The notes: generated from the sequence alone by a model not told the origin. A stretch of 64,000 nucleotides of DNA from Streptomyces seoulensis (GCF_022846655.1 NZ_AP025667.1:2641001-2705000); one strand, 5' to 3'; numbered from the stretch's first letter, positions 27,301-35,957 are shown. Program-made: numbers and translations.

Positions 27301-28742
27301 CCCTGGATCGCCATGTCCACGGCCCACTCGACCTGATTTGGGGTCGGCTGGAGAGCCTGCGTGCCGACATCGTTGCGGGGCACCGAGCACCAGCGGTCGC
27401 TGTCGACCGGGTCACTGGCCCGGGGGTCGGCGGCCGTGGTGAGTGCGGTGATCGTCGAGACCTGTGGTTTCGAGGCGCCGGTGAGCGCTGGTGACGGCCT
27501 GCCGCCTGCGGTGCTGCCCGGTTCGGCGATCTTGTGGTGGGTGTGTCTGCCCGTGCCCGGCACCGTACCGCTGATGGTCAGGGCGTGACTGGTGCGGCCT
27601 GGTGTGGTCTCGGCAGCCGGTTCCGTGGTCGCGGTCCTGGTGAACCCGCGGCCGGCAGCCTTGATGTGATCGACGCCTGCCAGGACGGCCTGTGACAGGA
27701 CTGGGTCGACGGCGAGGCGTCCGCGGGTGGAGACTTCCGCGTCGGGTGAAACGTTCAGGGCTTTGATGCCGCTTGCCGTGAGGCCCTCGTCGTGACTGGC
27801 TTTTCCGGTCAGGTAGACCGTTCCGTCCGTGCCCTGGCGGAGACTCATGGCGGCAAGGTCGCCGCTGGCGACGGTCGCCTTTTTGCCGTGCGCGTAGGTG
27901 CGAACTCTGACGTGGTCGCCGTCCGAACGATCCAGATAGCCGACCGAGCCGTCCCGCTTGACGCGGATGCCGTATGGAGGGTGCTCAGTCGCGGCGAGTT
28001 CAGCCACTTTCCCCTTGCCGTCGACCCGGACCAGCTGATTGCCGGCAGCCGCGATCACCCCGTGCTCGAAGGGCACGGCGGAGGTGATCTCGCCTCTTGC
28101 GGTGGTGTCCGCGACGGTGGCGCCCTTGCTGTCCACCGTGACCAGACGCGTCCTGCTGTCGCGCAGCGCGGTGAAGACGGCGGTGTGCGTGGCCGGGTTG
28201 CACGAGGGGTCGAAGTAGGCGAGGGACGCCGTGACAGGAAGCTTGGTCACGCTGCCGTCGTCGAGGTTCACGATGGCCGTGAACGCGCCGCCCATCATCA
28301 GGTCCGGCTTGTTGGTGAAGGTACGGGGCGCGTACACAACGGCCGCGTGGTGGTCGTCCATGAGGCACTGGTTGCCGATCCACAGGTCCGCCGGGAGCTG
28401 AGGCTCGCTCAGTACCGTGGTGGTGCGCCACCCGTAGCCGGTATGGCTGTCGGCGACCAGGAGATGGAGTCCGTCACTGTCGGCGGCCGTGGTCACGGCC
28501 CGGTCGGCGGAGCCCTTCCAGCCCTTGCCCAGAACCGGGTCGCGGTCCTTGAGCGGAACTGCCGACGACGTGGGCGCCTTTCCCGGTGTACGGGCCTGCT
28601 GCCGGCCTGAGCTGTGGTGACTTCCCCGTGTCGCTGCCTGGGCGGCATCAATGGTGAAGGTGGAAGCGATCAACGCGATCGCCGCGGTGACGGCCAGAGC
28701 GGATGACCGCATCATCCGTCTCTCTCGGTAACGTTTACGCAT
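24315..28742 (-). CDS. Very large secreted protein: transglycosylase-like region, golvesin-like module, NucA/NucB nuclease end
   Basis: 1475 residues with a signal peptide (MRKRYRERRMMRSSALAVTA...AAQA). Residues about 45-330 are beta-repeat-like and propeller-style. A Thr/Pro-rich linker (about 370-440) leads to a lysozyme-like region about 460-640 with LGILAQESNLWQAESG (candidate catalytic Glu) and CGYGVGQVTDGM. A golvesin C-terminal-like beta module follows near 950-1050 (AKVYVHIPDTGAQV...SLGAYNF). The last 300 residues carry a NucA/NucB-type DNase domain with PLHRLADDTKAKDNRDKMC and the signature SCDEYPFAKSRESGG. The ATG at 28742 gives the cleanest signal peptide; an in-frame codon at 28892 does not. 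Probably a cell-wall-associated or contact-acting exported nuclease. Two small secreted-protein genes lie upstream on the same strand. Confidence 0.75.
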   Translation of the reverse strand: MRKRYRERRMMRSSALAVTAAIALIASTFTIDAAQAATRGSHHSSGRQQARTPGKAPTSSAVPLKDRDPVLGKGWKGSADRAVTTAADSDGLHLLVADSHTGYGWRTTTVLSEPQLPADLWIGNQCLMDDHHAAVVYAPRTFTNKPDLMMGGAFTAIVNLDDGSVTKLPVTASLAYFDPSCNPATHTAVFTALRDSRTRLVTVDSKGATVADTTARGEITSAVPFEHGVIAAAGNQLVRVDGKGKVAELAATEHPPYGIRVKRDGSVGYLDRSDGDHVRVRTYAHGKKATVASGDLAAMSLRQGTDGTVYLTGKASHDEGLTASGIKALNVSPDAEVSTRGRLAVDPVLSQAVLAGVDHIKAAGRGFTRTATTEPAAETTPGRTSHALTISGTVPGTGRHTHHKIAEPGSTAGGRPSPALTGASKPQVSTITALTTAADPRASDPVDSDRWCSVPRNDVGTQALQPTPNQVEWAVDMAIQGNLRSGYLTQGGWRAQTGLSTIDPQGLFPRPTLTGGGRIPAQVQLGILAQESNLWQAESGAIPGQMGSPLAAVDGFYGHQTGGSLSEFWTIHWDKSDCGYGVGQVTDGMRKAGYEKPNETSLPASTQRAVAIDYTTNIAASLYILAAKWNEVHKSDQTIAVNNDDPAKPENWFTAVWNYNLGFNTKADAGTNGNWGLGWYNNPANPVYPPSRLAFMNTDLDPLASKDAAHPQNWPYEEKVMGWAAWSIDTGHSYATSGRQDWPGESGFSSAGFRPASWNGTNGTVIETTSAKYRRAHVVPPLDAFCNAKNNCNTASPPDCPDANCYKQYWWHEAKTTWKSDCATSCGFESIKYQTVVNEPGRGTRLQYGTPVCSGAPSGAKVVTSVPDGTNSWSSCGTTTSDGSFQFTFYPDPNATGPGLGQYDAKADLHQIGGGYQGHFWYTHARDAAHLGGDGGRMTVLGDWKLNAALSGNHQAKVYVHIPDTGAQVSNASYKVITPFGAVSKTVDQGSQANAWVSLGAYNFNNQPPEVQLTSSTPDGNADKDVAYDAVAFVPGDYDGLNAVTFPAADPNASDVDFVAAQRAKDVSTTLSRMSRPLSGASGKQSCSLGSDDVTMCASYEPLNGKDPRSTKPSPPTESSRAAAAGAGPVGWCKDSSGAAMQSRTQGCLRGLLVLTATRDGAPIGNATMKVIQEINLDPKSNQFITWTELSLVNMAGIGSTTLTSFAEECWTTTACTESNGLWSGSTTWTAGDPHVATRTNMYSWNKVSGGEDLLNFTWETSWSTPDAAVQAVPKWSNSGFDVRCDNKVGGNTGCVFPKYTPTLQLNTKKYPAAAAYYWVLMEKLASHPGSEQHNKPLHRLADDTKAKDNRDKMCMLSVAEWNPNPNAEGTSCDEYPFAKSRESGGMTLTSGKYCVQMYSAKQADGTSTLELDSNYPLPTWNEICGRAAVPVKQNTDAGGDLGRFTSEVRLLDSDAYFVQTGFEYCDINSVCNIS

Positions 28743-29090
28743 GTTCGCCGGGTTTTCCCTTCTGTGGGTGCGCCATCGGCCGACACCGGGGTATGGGTGC
28801 CGCACGATGTTGCGCACGGGAGAACGGCGCGCCCAGGGCGGAGCTACGCCGGCTGGACCACCGGACGCGCGGGGGAGATGCGAGGAATGCACTCACGCCG
28901 CGCGTCCGGCCGACTATTTCCTATCGATTAGGGAGATGGACTGAACTCGTCCACGTAGATCCTCGGCACCTGCGGAAGGGGACACGTACTCTTCGAGCCG
29001 ATCAGGGCAGCCTCGCGGGCCTTGCCTGCGGGTATCCCTAAGTGCCACGGCCCTAGTTTTGTGCGATAACACACCGGTATGGAGGAGGGG
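28743..29090. other. 348-bp gap upstream of the large secreted protein gene
   Basis: No gene is supported here. It should hold the promoter of the 4.4-kb gene, because the upstream gene ends at 29091, but I could not pick a convincing -35/-10 pair. Confidence 0.4.
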
Positions 29091-29600
29091 CTAATATCTC
29101 TTATGGGAAGCGTTTTCGTTCTTCAACTCGGGCACGAGGGTCTCCGCCAAGCCGCCGTAACCACCGCAGGTAGCGATACTGGCTTGCGAGATACCTTGGT
29201 AACCAGAACTGAAGTAGACCCGGTTGGTGACGCCGCATTCGCCATTCACTATGGAAGCGGCGTTGTTCTTGAGGGTTATCCCGTCTCCGCTTTCACTTTT
29301 GCAGGTGCCGCCAGGAAGTTTTCCGTAGCCAAAGACCAGGCGGACCAGGGTCGCGCCGTTAGAGTAGCCGTAATGGTCGGGGACGCTCGTGTTCGATACG
29401 TAGCAGGCGCCCTGCCCGGAGTTCGTGGTCGAGCCAACGCTGTTGTAGTAGAGCACGAAGCAGTACGCGTTGTCGCTGGATGAGCAGCTATCGGATTCGT
29501 AGGTAGTGGCAGCCTGCGCGGGCTGGGCGCAGAAGATACTTCCGGCGATGAGCGCGGCGACGGGAATGGAACGGATCAGGTTTCGCATGGCCTTATTCAC
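29091..29600 (-). CDS. Small secreted Cys-rich hypothetical protein
   Basis: 169 residues with a signal peptide (RSIPVAALIAGSIFCAQPAQA). The mature part is short, Gly/Ser/Asn/Tyr-rich with eight or so Cys, in pairs (SCSSSDNAYCFVLYYNSVG, NGECGVTNRVYFSSG), which suggests disulphide-bonded extracellular folding. The GTG at 29600 overlaps the stop of the upstream gene (GTGA), so translation is coupled; an ATG at 29588 is an alternative. Low GC for this genome. Not recognised. Confidence 0.75.
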   Translation of the reverse strand: MNKAMRNLIRSIPVAALIAGSIFCAQPAQAATTYESDSCSSSDNAYCFVLYYNSVGSTTNSGQGACYVSNTSVPDHYGYSNGATLVRLVFGYGKLPGGTCKSESGDGITLKNNAASIVNGECGVTNRVYFSSGYQGISQASIATCGGYGGLAETLVPELKNENASHKRY

Positions 29601-30547
29601 CTGTTCGCATCTTCCGAGACCACCCTTTGCGCGGCCGCCTTAATGGTGTTCGTTTTGGCAAGTGCCGCCTCGAGTGAGGTCTTTTTGTTGGCGATCTTCT
29701 GGTCCTGTATCGCGGTTTCCTCCGCGTACCAGGTCGCGGTCAGACCGGTCTTACTCTTGCAGGCGACGTCGGCGGTGGCTACTTCGGTTTCCTCTGTCGA
29801 CGCCGTCGGCGTCGACAGATTGAAACTTTCAGCGGGCTTGAATGGGCTATCGTATGCGTAGCCCTTGTCCTTCATACACGCTGCCCAGCTGGCGATGCCC
29901 TTTTGAACGGCGAGCCGCTGCAAAGACTCGGTCATGCTCGACGCGTTGATGCCCGAGGCGTCTTCGCCCTGCGTGAGACGTCCCAGCTGACGCTCTGTTT
30001 CTCCGCGGCATCCTCCCTCGGGAACCGCTGCTCCGTTGTACGTGCCTCCCGAGAGCTCCGGACCGCTTCCGACGAACACGTCTTCCTCCGGCCCGGCGGC
30101 CGGCTCCCATACCGGCGGCTCGTCCATTTGCTCCGGCGGCAGGTGGTACCCGTACGCCGCGGCCTGCGCTGCGTCGGAAGCTCCGTAGCGCCTGGGCATG
30201 TTGGCGTCGTTGAATTCGGTGGGCGGGTTAGTCCCTGGGACCGGTGGGTTGAACTTGTCAAAACCGAACCGAGCCATACAGTTTACCCAAAGATCACGTT
30301 GGGCGCGCTGCCATTCCACGACGTCCGTATAGCCGACGAGATACTTCTCCACGGGTAGGGACAACCCCTTGGCCAGTCCACGCTCTGGCGTCCGGTTTGG
30401 CCACTTACTCTCGTCGACAGCGTTGGCCGCCACCGTCTGCGGTGAAGTCTCATCCGGTGCCGGACCGTTACCGACCGCGCTTACAGCCACACCGGCGAAG
30501 AGCGTCGCTGCTGCGAATGAGCCAGCAAGCACTTGCTTGTTACGCAT
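29597..30547 (-). CDS. Secreted hypothetical protein (316 aa)
   Basis: Begins MRNKQVLAGSFAAATLFAGV, a signal peptide, after GAGGGGG, which fixes the start at 30547. The mature protein contains WVNCMARFGFDKFNPPVPG, IASWAACMKDKGYAYDSP and a C-terminal coiled region (IQDQKIANKKTSLEAALAK). The W-x-x-C-M repeats are typical of a Streptomyces exported family of unknown function. It is the first gene of a coupled pair with the 169-residue secreted protein. Confidence 0.75.
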   Translation of the reverse strand: MRNKQVLAGSFAAATLFAGVAVSAVGNGPAPDETSPQTVAANAVDESKWPNRTPERGLAKGLSLPVEKYLVGYTDVVEWQRAQRDLWVNCMARFGFDKFNPPVPGTNPPTEFNDANMPRRYGASDAAQAAAYGYHLPPEQMDEPPVWEPAAGPEEDVFVGSGPELSGGTYNGAAVPEGGCRGETERQLGRLTQGEDASGINASSMTESLQRLAVQKGIASWAACMKDKGYAYDSPFKPAESFNLSTPTASTEETEVATADVACKSKTGLTATWYAEETAIQDQKIANKKTSLEAALAKTNTIKAAAQRVVSEDANR

Positions 30548-31093
30548 ACGATCCCCCTCACAAACACCTATGTGTACATGACATGCACAACCTACACTGG
30601 GTGGCCACACGGAAGCCATGCGCGTCGATCACGAGGCCAGATGGTTGGCTGGTTTCCGCTCATAGCGGTGGTTGAGTGGGGGATAGCCGGTCAGCCGGAA
30701 CGTGGTGCTTCGATGACCCACCTTCGGCACCTGCAAGTTCGCCCCTTTTAGGGGTCACGGTCGCCAGGCACGGTGGCGCTCATGCGAACTGCTGCAGCAG
30801 CCAGCCCAGCTCCTCCAGCGGGTTGCTGGCGTCGTTCACGGACGGGGTGGTCGTCATCGCTCCGCCGCCGTGCAGGGCGTAGCAGGGCAGCCGGTTAAGT
30901 TCCTCACCTATGACACTGGTCAGGGAACCCGAGCCCGGATCGCAGGGTTGGACCTGAAGAAGTTCCGTGACGGCCCGGACCCGGAGCAGGAGTCCGACTG
31001 GAAGGCGGAGAAGGCCAAGCAGGGCAATGGCACTCGAGCCCGTCGCCGTGATCGGCAGGAAGCGTTGGGAGATGCGGCTGAGAGCGCCGCAGG
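30548..31093. other. 546-bp gap with gene scraps before the IS3 element
   Basis: At 30780-30857 on the minus strand, MTTTPSVNDASNPLEELGWL ends at a stop after 25 codons and could be the first part of a roadblock-type gene. At 30870-31090 on the plus strand a charged segment (LDLKKFRDGPDPEQESDWKA) has no recognised match. Neither is supported as a working gene. Confidence 0.4.
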
Positions 31094-31162
31094 TTGGGAC
31101 TGCTGCACGGATAGGTGACACCTGACCTGGCTTGCTGAGAGGCGGCCTGGAAGGATGTTGCA

Positions 31163-31456
31163 GTGCCCAAGCCGTATCCGAAGGAGTTCCGCGAGGACGT
31201 CGTACGGGTCGCGCGCAACCGCGAGCCCGGCGTCACGCTGGAACAGATTGCCGCCGACTTCGGCGTCCACCCGATCACTCTGTCGAAGTGGCTGCGCCGT
31301 GCCGACACCGACGAGGGCGCCAGGCCCGCAGCGGCGTCGGGTGAGTCGGCCGAGCTGCGCGAGGCCCGCAAGCGCATCCGGCTGCTGGAGCAGGAGAACG
31401 AGGTCCTCAAGGGGGCAGCGGCGTATCTGTCGCAGGCGAACCTGCCGGCAAAATGA
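31163..31456 (+). CDS. IS3 transposase orfA
   Basis: 97 residues: helix-turn-helix EQIAADFGVHPITLSKWLRR followed by a leucine-zipper coil (ELREARKRIRLLEQENEVLK), as in OrfA proteins of IS3 elements. GTG start after GGAAGGA. Its stop overlaps the orfB ATG by four bases (ATGA). Confidence 0.88.
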   Translation: MPKPYPKEFREDVVRVARNREPGVTLEQIAADFGVHPITLSKWLRRADTDEGARPAAASGESAELREARKRIRLLEQENEVLKGAAAYLSQANLPAK

Positions 31457-32342
31457 TGTACCCGCTCGTCCGCGAGCTGGCCGCCGCCGATGCCCCTCAC
31501 CGGGTGCCGGTGGCGGTGACGTGCCGGGTGCTCGGGCTGGCCCGCCAGCCCTACTACCGGTGGCTGGCCAGGCCGGTCACCGACGCCGAGCTCGCCGAGG
31601 CGTTCCGGGCCAACGCCCCGTTCGACGCGCACCGCGACGATCCTGAGTTCGGCCACCGCTTCCTGCTCGACGAAGCCCGGGCCGCCGGTGAGGCGATGGC
31701 TGAGCGGACTGCCTGGCGGATCTGCAGGGACAACGGCTGGTGGAGTGCCTTCGGCAAGCCCAGAGGCCGTGGGAAGAACGCCAAGGCCGGACCGCCTGTC
31801 CATGACGATCTGGTGCGGCGGGACTTCACCGCAGCCGGACCGAACCGGCTGTGGCTCACGGACATCACCGAGCACCCGACCGGCGAGGGCAAGCTGTATC
31901 TCTGCGCGGTCAAGGACGTGTACTCCGGCCGATCGTGGGCTATTCCATCGACGCCCGGATGAAGTCCAGCCTCGCGGTGAGGGCCCTTGAATCCGCGGTG
32001 GCCCGTCGCGACCAGGTCGCCGGATGCACTGTGCATTCCGATCGCGGACCGCAGTTCCGCTCACGGAAGTTCGTGTCCGTTCTCGCACGTCACGGCCTGG
32101 TCGGCTCCATGGGCCGGGTCGGCGCGGCCGGCGACAACGCGGCCATGGAGAGCTTCTTCGCGCTGCTGCAGAAGAACGTCCTCGACCGCCGTACCTGGGC
32201 CACCCGCCAGGAGCTGCGGATCGCCATCGTGACCTGGATCGAGCGCACCTACCACCGACGCCGGCGTCAGAGACGTCTGGCCCGATTGACCCCCGTCGAG
32301 TACGAGACCATCATGACCCCAGCCGCAGCCCTGGCTGCATAA
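31453..32342 (+). pseudogene. IS3 transposase orfB, frameshifted
   Basis: The integrase-core domain carries all three acidic residues: WLTDITEH, CTVHSDRGPQFRS, and NAAMESFFALL. The frame breaks at about 31930 after VKDVYSGR, where one G is missing; downstream the correct sequence (IVGYSIDARMKSSLAVRAL) continues in another frame to the stop at 32342. The defect is outside the orfA/orfB overlap where programmed slips occur, so it is an inactivating indel or a sequence error. Confidence 0.85.
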
Positions 32343-32587
32343 AACCCGCTGTCACCCGATCATGCAGCAGTCCCAAGCTTGTTGGCGTGCAGGCCGGTTG
32401 GAGAGCACTTCCACAACAACCTCGCCTTGATCGCCCTGCCCCGTCCCCGGACTGAGGTCGAATTGATCCTCGACGGACTTGGTTAGTCAGGTGAGGTGAC
32501 CTGTCCAGGCATGCTCATGGTCGCGCGTAAAGGACGCCATTACTGCAAGCTCCTGCCGCTGCGTCAATGACATGCTAGGGAGTTTGT

Positions 32588-33298
32588 TCATGGCGCCTCG
32601 TGTGACGACTGGGGCCGTGCTGGGTTTGGAGTGATGAACACCGCGAGGTAGCGGAATTCGCTACTTGGGCCCTCAAACTGGGTGTACGGACGCCAGGCGA
32701 GCGTGTAGGCACCGCGCAGCACTCGGGTGTTGTCCGGGAAGGAACCGCCGGCCCACAGCAAGGTGCCGCTCAGTTGGCGCCCGTGGTGGATGCGGAACTC
32801 CTCGTCCCTGGTGGGCATCCTGCGTTGCCTGGGGCGCCACAGGGCCGCCTCGTTTGTGATGAGCAGGGCCAGCCCGTTCTGGTCCTCGCGGTCGCAGAAG
32901 CGTTCCAGCCTTGCTACGTCCCGCAGGAAGTCCCTACGTGCGACGTCTGGGGCGTTGTGTCCGCGCAAGGCGTACTCCTCGGGAGGCGTCCCTGCTGTAC
33001 CCGACCATTGTCGGGTCACGTACTTGAACTCGATTGCCGTACGGCTCGCCGGCCCCAGGCACAGTAGGTCCAGGTACTCCGAGGCGTTGCTTCCGCGTAC
33101 CGGTATCTCGAGACGGCACCTGACATCCGGTGCGACCTCGCCTACAGCGAGGGCGAAACTGTGCTGGAGATCGGCTTCGGAGTGGAACATCGGCCGCCGC
33201 GCGCGTAGACACTCCAGGACTTCGTCCAGCGTGGCGCTACCCGCGATCGTCTCCAGAGTGGCGGGCGGAGGCGGGGGTGTTGGCATCGGCGTGGCCAT
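32588..33298 (-). CDS. PD-(D/E)XK nuclease-like hypothetical protein
   Basis: 236 residues from the ATG at 33298 (a longer reading from 33370 is possible; neither has a strong ribosome site). After a proline-rich start, residues 17-110 fit a restriction-endonuclease fold: Glu in HSEADLQHSFALAVGEV, Asp in SEYLDLLCLGPA, and the Glu-x-Lys signature in TAIEFKYVTRQW. The rest includes RRDFLRDVARLERFCD and LALLITNEAALW, typical of nuclease-like proteins that read as a single-strand partner or stand-alone. It lies downstream of the zinc-ribbon protein gene on the same strand with a 234-bp gap. Confidence 0.6.
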   Translation of the reverse strand: MATPMPTPPPPPATLETIAGSATLDEVLECLRARRPMFHSEADLQHSFALAVGEVAPDVRCRLEIPVRGSNASEYLDLLCLGPASRTAIEFKYVTRQWSGTAGTPPEEYALRGHNAPDVARRDFLRDVARLERFCDREDQNGLALLITNEAALWRPRQRRMPTRDEEFRIHHGRQLSGTLLWAGGSFPDNTRVLRGAYTLAWRPYTQFEGPSSEFRYLAVFITPNPARPQSSHEAP

Positions 33299-33532
33299 GA
33301 CGCCATTGAAGACTGTGCGGCCTGCCCATGTCAGCTGACGTCGACTACCGTCGACAGGACGTCGGCACATCGCTGGACGCCGAGGCGCTCATGATCCGCC
33401 GAACGCATCTTCAAAGGGGCCGATACCGAGGATGCCGTCGGGCGGCAGCGATCTCCTAAAGAAGGTTGGTACGACGGAACCCGGGCTTGCTCGACTACTG
33501 GGTGCAGCGGCGGGGTGCATCGTGACCGACGG

Positions 33533-35866
33533 TTATCGAGTCGCGCCTCGGGAGCACGTTCCGCACGCGGTACGGCCTCCTCTGAGGCTGGTCAGGGTGA
33601 GGGTGATGGCCGTGCTGCACCTGCAGCGGCAGCGCCACCGGTCGGTGGTCTTCCCCGGATAGGGCTCCAACGGCTCGAACCCGGCGGCGCGTGCCTCCGC
33701 GGCGACTGTCGCGGGATCGGTTCGGCCACCGGATCGGGGGCACTTCTTGCAGCCGGTGGTGCCCGACCGGATGGAGGACAGGCGCGTCGCTACTTCGTTT
33801 CCACAGGAACAGCGGCAGCGCCAATGGTCCGTGGTGCGGCCGGGGTACGGCTCCAGCGGCTCGAACCCGGCCGCTCGCACTTCGGCGGACGCACGCTCGT
33901 CGGTTGCCGAGTTGAGGGCACAGAACCGGCAGCCCTTCGAACCGCTGTTGACGTTGGAGTAGGTGGGGCTGGTTTCGCGACCGCATGTGGTGCAGCGGCA
34001 CCGCCACGGCGTTTGGCTGCCCGGATAGGGTTCCAGCGGTTCGAGTCCGGCGGTGCGCATGGTTTCTCGGGCCTTCGGCGCGTTCGTGGCGGCGCGTTTC
34101 GCCTGGGTCTCCTTTGCCCGGCAGACGCGACAGCGCTGGCCCGCGTTACGGACGGCGTTGAACGTAGGACGCCCCTCGTGCCCGCAGGTCGTGCAGCGCG
34201 AGGGCCAAGTCGCGTTGGTGCGGCCGGGATATGGCACGAGTGGCTCGTATCCGCAAGCCCGCATCTCAGCGGCTGCGGCCTCCGCGTCGATGAGGACCGC
34301 AGCACGTGGTCGGCCGCCAACTCGGGGCGCATAGGGTTTTTCTGCGCTCCGTGTTTCCTCATCGACCATGGCCCAGACCTCGGCCGCCGTGATGCGGGCT
34401 GCGGAGCAGGTCTCGGTCCAGCCGTTCGGCATGACGTCGCTCGTGAGGAAAGGAACGAGTCCGGCCTGACGCAGGCGGCCCAGCACGGCCTGCTCGACGT
34501 CGTAGGCGGCTGCGCCGGTGGTGAATTCACGGGCCTGATGCAGTTGCCAACCCTGGCGTTCGTGTTGGATGAGGCGAGAGGTGTAGCCGGTGCAGGCGCC
34601 GATCCCGATCTTGACGGCTTTCCACTCCTGGTGGGTGATCACGTAGACCTTCGACGGTCCTGCCAGGTCGATGCCGTGGGTGGCACAGAACTTGCATCCT
34701 CCACCAGCACGGATCTTCATGAGCGTCGGGGAGACCTCGTTGCCGCAGGTTGTGCAACGGCACCGCCACGCAGTCACCGAGGTGGCATAGGGCTCCAGCG
34801 GCTCCAGCCCGGCCGCGCGCATGGCAGCCACCGCGCTGTCTGGTTCGGTCTTTCTACCCGCTGCCCCCCTCACGTCGGCGCAGTGCCGACAGCCGCCTTG
34901 GCCCGCCAGAATGCCGCCCAAACTCGGTGACGTCTCTCGCCCACAGCCGTTGCAGCGACACCGCCACGCCTTGTCACGACGCCCGGCGTACGGTTCGAGC
35001 GGGTCCAGGTCGGCGGCACGCATGAGGGCCTCGGCTTCGTCCGCGGGCCAGCGGCGTCGGCCACCCGGGGAGGGAGGGCAGTATGGGCATGCCCGAAGGC
35101 CGCGCCTGAGGTTGCTCAACCTGATCTCGACGTCTCGGCCGCACGGGAGGTGGCGGCAGTGCCACAGCCCGCTCGGTCCCGGGTAGGACTCCAGCGGCTC
35201 GAGGTCGAAGTCCTTCGCCTCAATTGCGGCCCGGTCGCCGTCCGTGCGGGGCAGTTCGCGGCGACGCGACCATGCCCGGCTGATGCCCTGCCCGGCGTTC
35301 TTGCGCCCGCATGGGCCGCAGCCCCCTTGTCCGCCCTTGACCGACCCATGGGTGGGTGTCCCGATCGTGCCGCATGTTGCGCAGCGGCACCGCCAGGGGA
35401 TGTCGGTCCCGGGATAGGGCTCCAACGGTTCCAGACCCGCCGACCTCATGAGCGCGGCGGCCTGGTGGGGATCGACCGGCGCGTTCGGTGCGCACCATCG
35501 GCACGGTCCCCCTCCGCGTTTGATGTACGAGTAGCGCGGCTTGACCTCCCGACCGCACGGCACGTGCCGGCAGCGCCAAGGGGGTGTCGCCCCGGGATAC
35601 GGCTCCAGCGGTTCCAGGCCGGCCGAGCGCATCAACTCCACCGCCTCCTCCGGAGGAATCGATGCCGTGCCTGAGCAGTACCCGCAGCCGCCCTGCCGGC
35701 CCGCGGCAATGTTGCCCAGCCGCGGTGACACTTCTCTCCCGCACGCTTCATGGCGGCAGCGCCAGGGCTTATCACTTCCTGGATAGGGCTCCAGTGGTTC
35801 GAGCCCGGCATCCCGCAGAATCAGCACCGGATCGCGTGGATCCTTCCGCGGACGTCCCGTCGCCAC
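33533..35866 (-). CDS. Ten zinc-ribbon repeats around a GIY-YIG nuclease domain
   Basis: 777 residues. GTG 35866 is preceded by AAGGAGG at 4 bases, which fixes the start. About 50-residue repeats follow the pattern LEPLEPYPG...WRCRC...CG...SP...GGC..C, each with four Cys in CxxC-type pairs. Six lie before and four after a central domain at about residues 406-505. That domain reads KVYVITHQEWKAVKIGIGAC (GIY and YIG strands), SRLIQHERQGW (catalytic Arg) and YDVEQAVLGRL (catalytic Glu), the T5orf172/MUG113-like GIY-YIG nuclease form. The ribbons probably bind nucleic acid, acting as a modular reader, and the centre cuts. No experimental counterpart known to me. Confidence 0.78.
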   Translation of the reverse strand: MATGRPRKDPRDPVLILRDAGLEPLEPYPGSDKPWRCRHEACGREVSPRLGNIAAGRQGGCGYCSGTASIPPEEAVELMRSAGLEPLEPYPGATPPWRCRHVPCGREVKPRYSYIKRGGGPCRWCAPNAPVDPHQAAALMRSAGLEPLEPYPGTDIPWRCRCATCGTIGTPTHGSVKGGQGGCGPCGRKNAGQGISRAWSRRRELPRTDGDRAAIEAKDFDLEPLESYPGPSGLWHCRHLPCGRDVEIRLSNLRRGLRACPYCPPSPGGRRRWPADEAEALMRAADLDPLEPYAGRRDKAWRCRCNGCGRETSPSLGGILAGQGGCRHCADVRGAAGRKTEPDSAVAAMRAAGLEPLEPYATSVTAWRCRCTTCGNEVSPTLMKIRAGGGCKFCATHGIDLAGPSKVYVITHQEWKAVKIGIGACTGYTSRLIQHERQGWQLHQAREFTTGAAAYDVEQAVLGRLRQAGLVPFLTSDVMPNGWTETCSAARITAAEVWAMVDEETRSAEKPYAPRVGGRPRAAVLIDAEAAAAEMRACGYEPLVPYPGRTNATWPSRCTTCGHEGRPTFNAVRNAGQRCRVCRAKETQAKRAATNAPKARETMRTAGLEPLEPYPGSQTPWRCRCTTCGRETSPTYSNVNSGSKGCRFCALNSATDERASAEVRAAGFEPLEPYPGRTTDHWRCRCSCGNEVATRLSSIRSGTTGCKKCPRSGGRTDPATVAAEARAAGFEPLEPYPGKTTDRWRCRCRCSTAITLTLTSLRGGRTACGTCSRGATR

Positions 35867-35910
35867 CCGGCCTCCTTCTGAAGTGCCCGCTTCCGGGGTG
35901 AGGATCGCAC

Positions 35911-35937
35911 GCGGCACTGACAACGGCCTTGTTCACG
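35911..35937. repeat. Direct repeat copy 1 (partner at 44211-44236)
   Basis: GCGGCACTGAC followed by AACGGCCTTGTTCACG, matched at 44211 with a single base missing. The two copies bracket 8.3 kb holding the small gene pair, the HExxH gene and the OLD/UvrD pair. It may be an IS end or an older recombination scar. Confidence 0.55.
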
Positions 35938-35957
35938 TCAGGAGCTTGCGGCGGGCT

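Larger units (their letters stand above)
31094..32376 (+). mobile_element. IS3-family insertion sequence
   Basis: About 1.28 kb with terminal inverted repeats that share TTGGGACTGCTGCA and a further TGACA, found at 31094 and in complement ending at 32376. It contains orfA and orfB in the standard overlapping order. No target duplication was found at the ends, so flanking DNA may have been rearranged. Confidence 0.85.
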
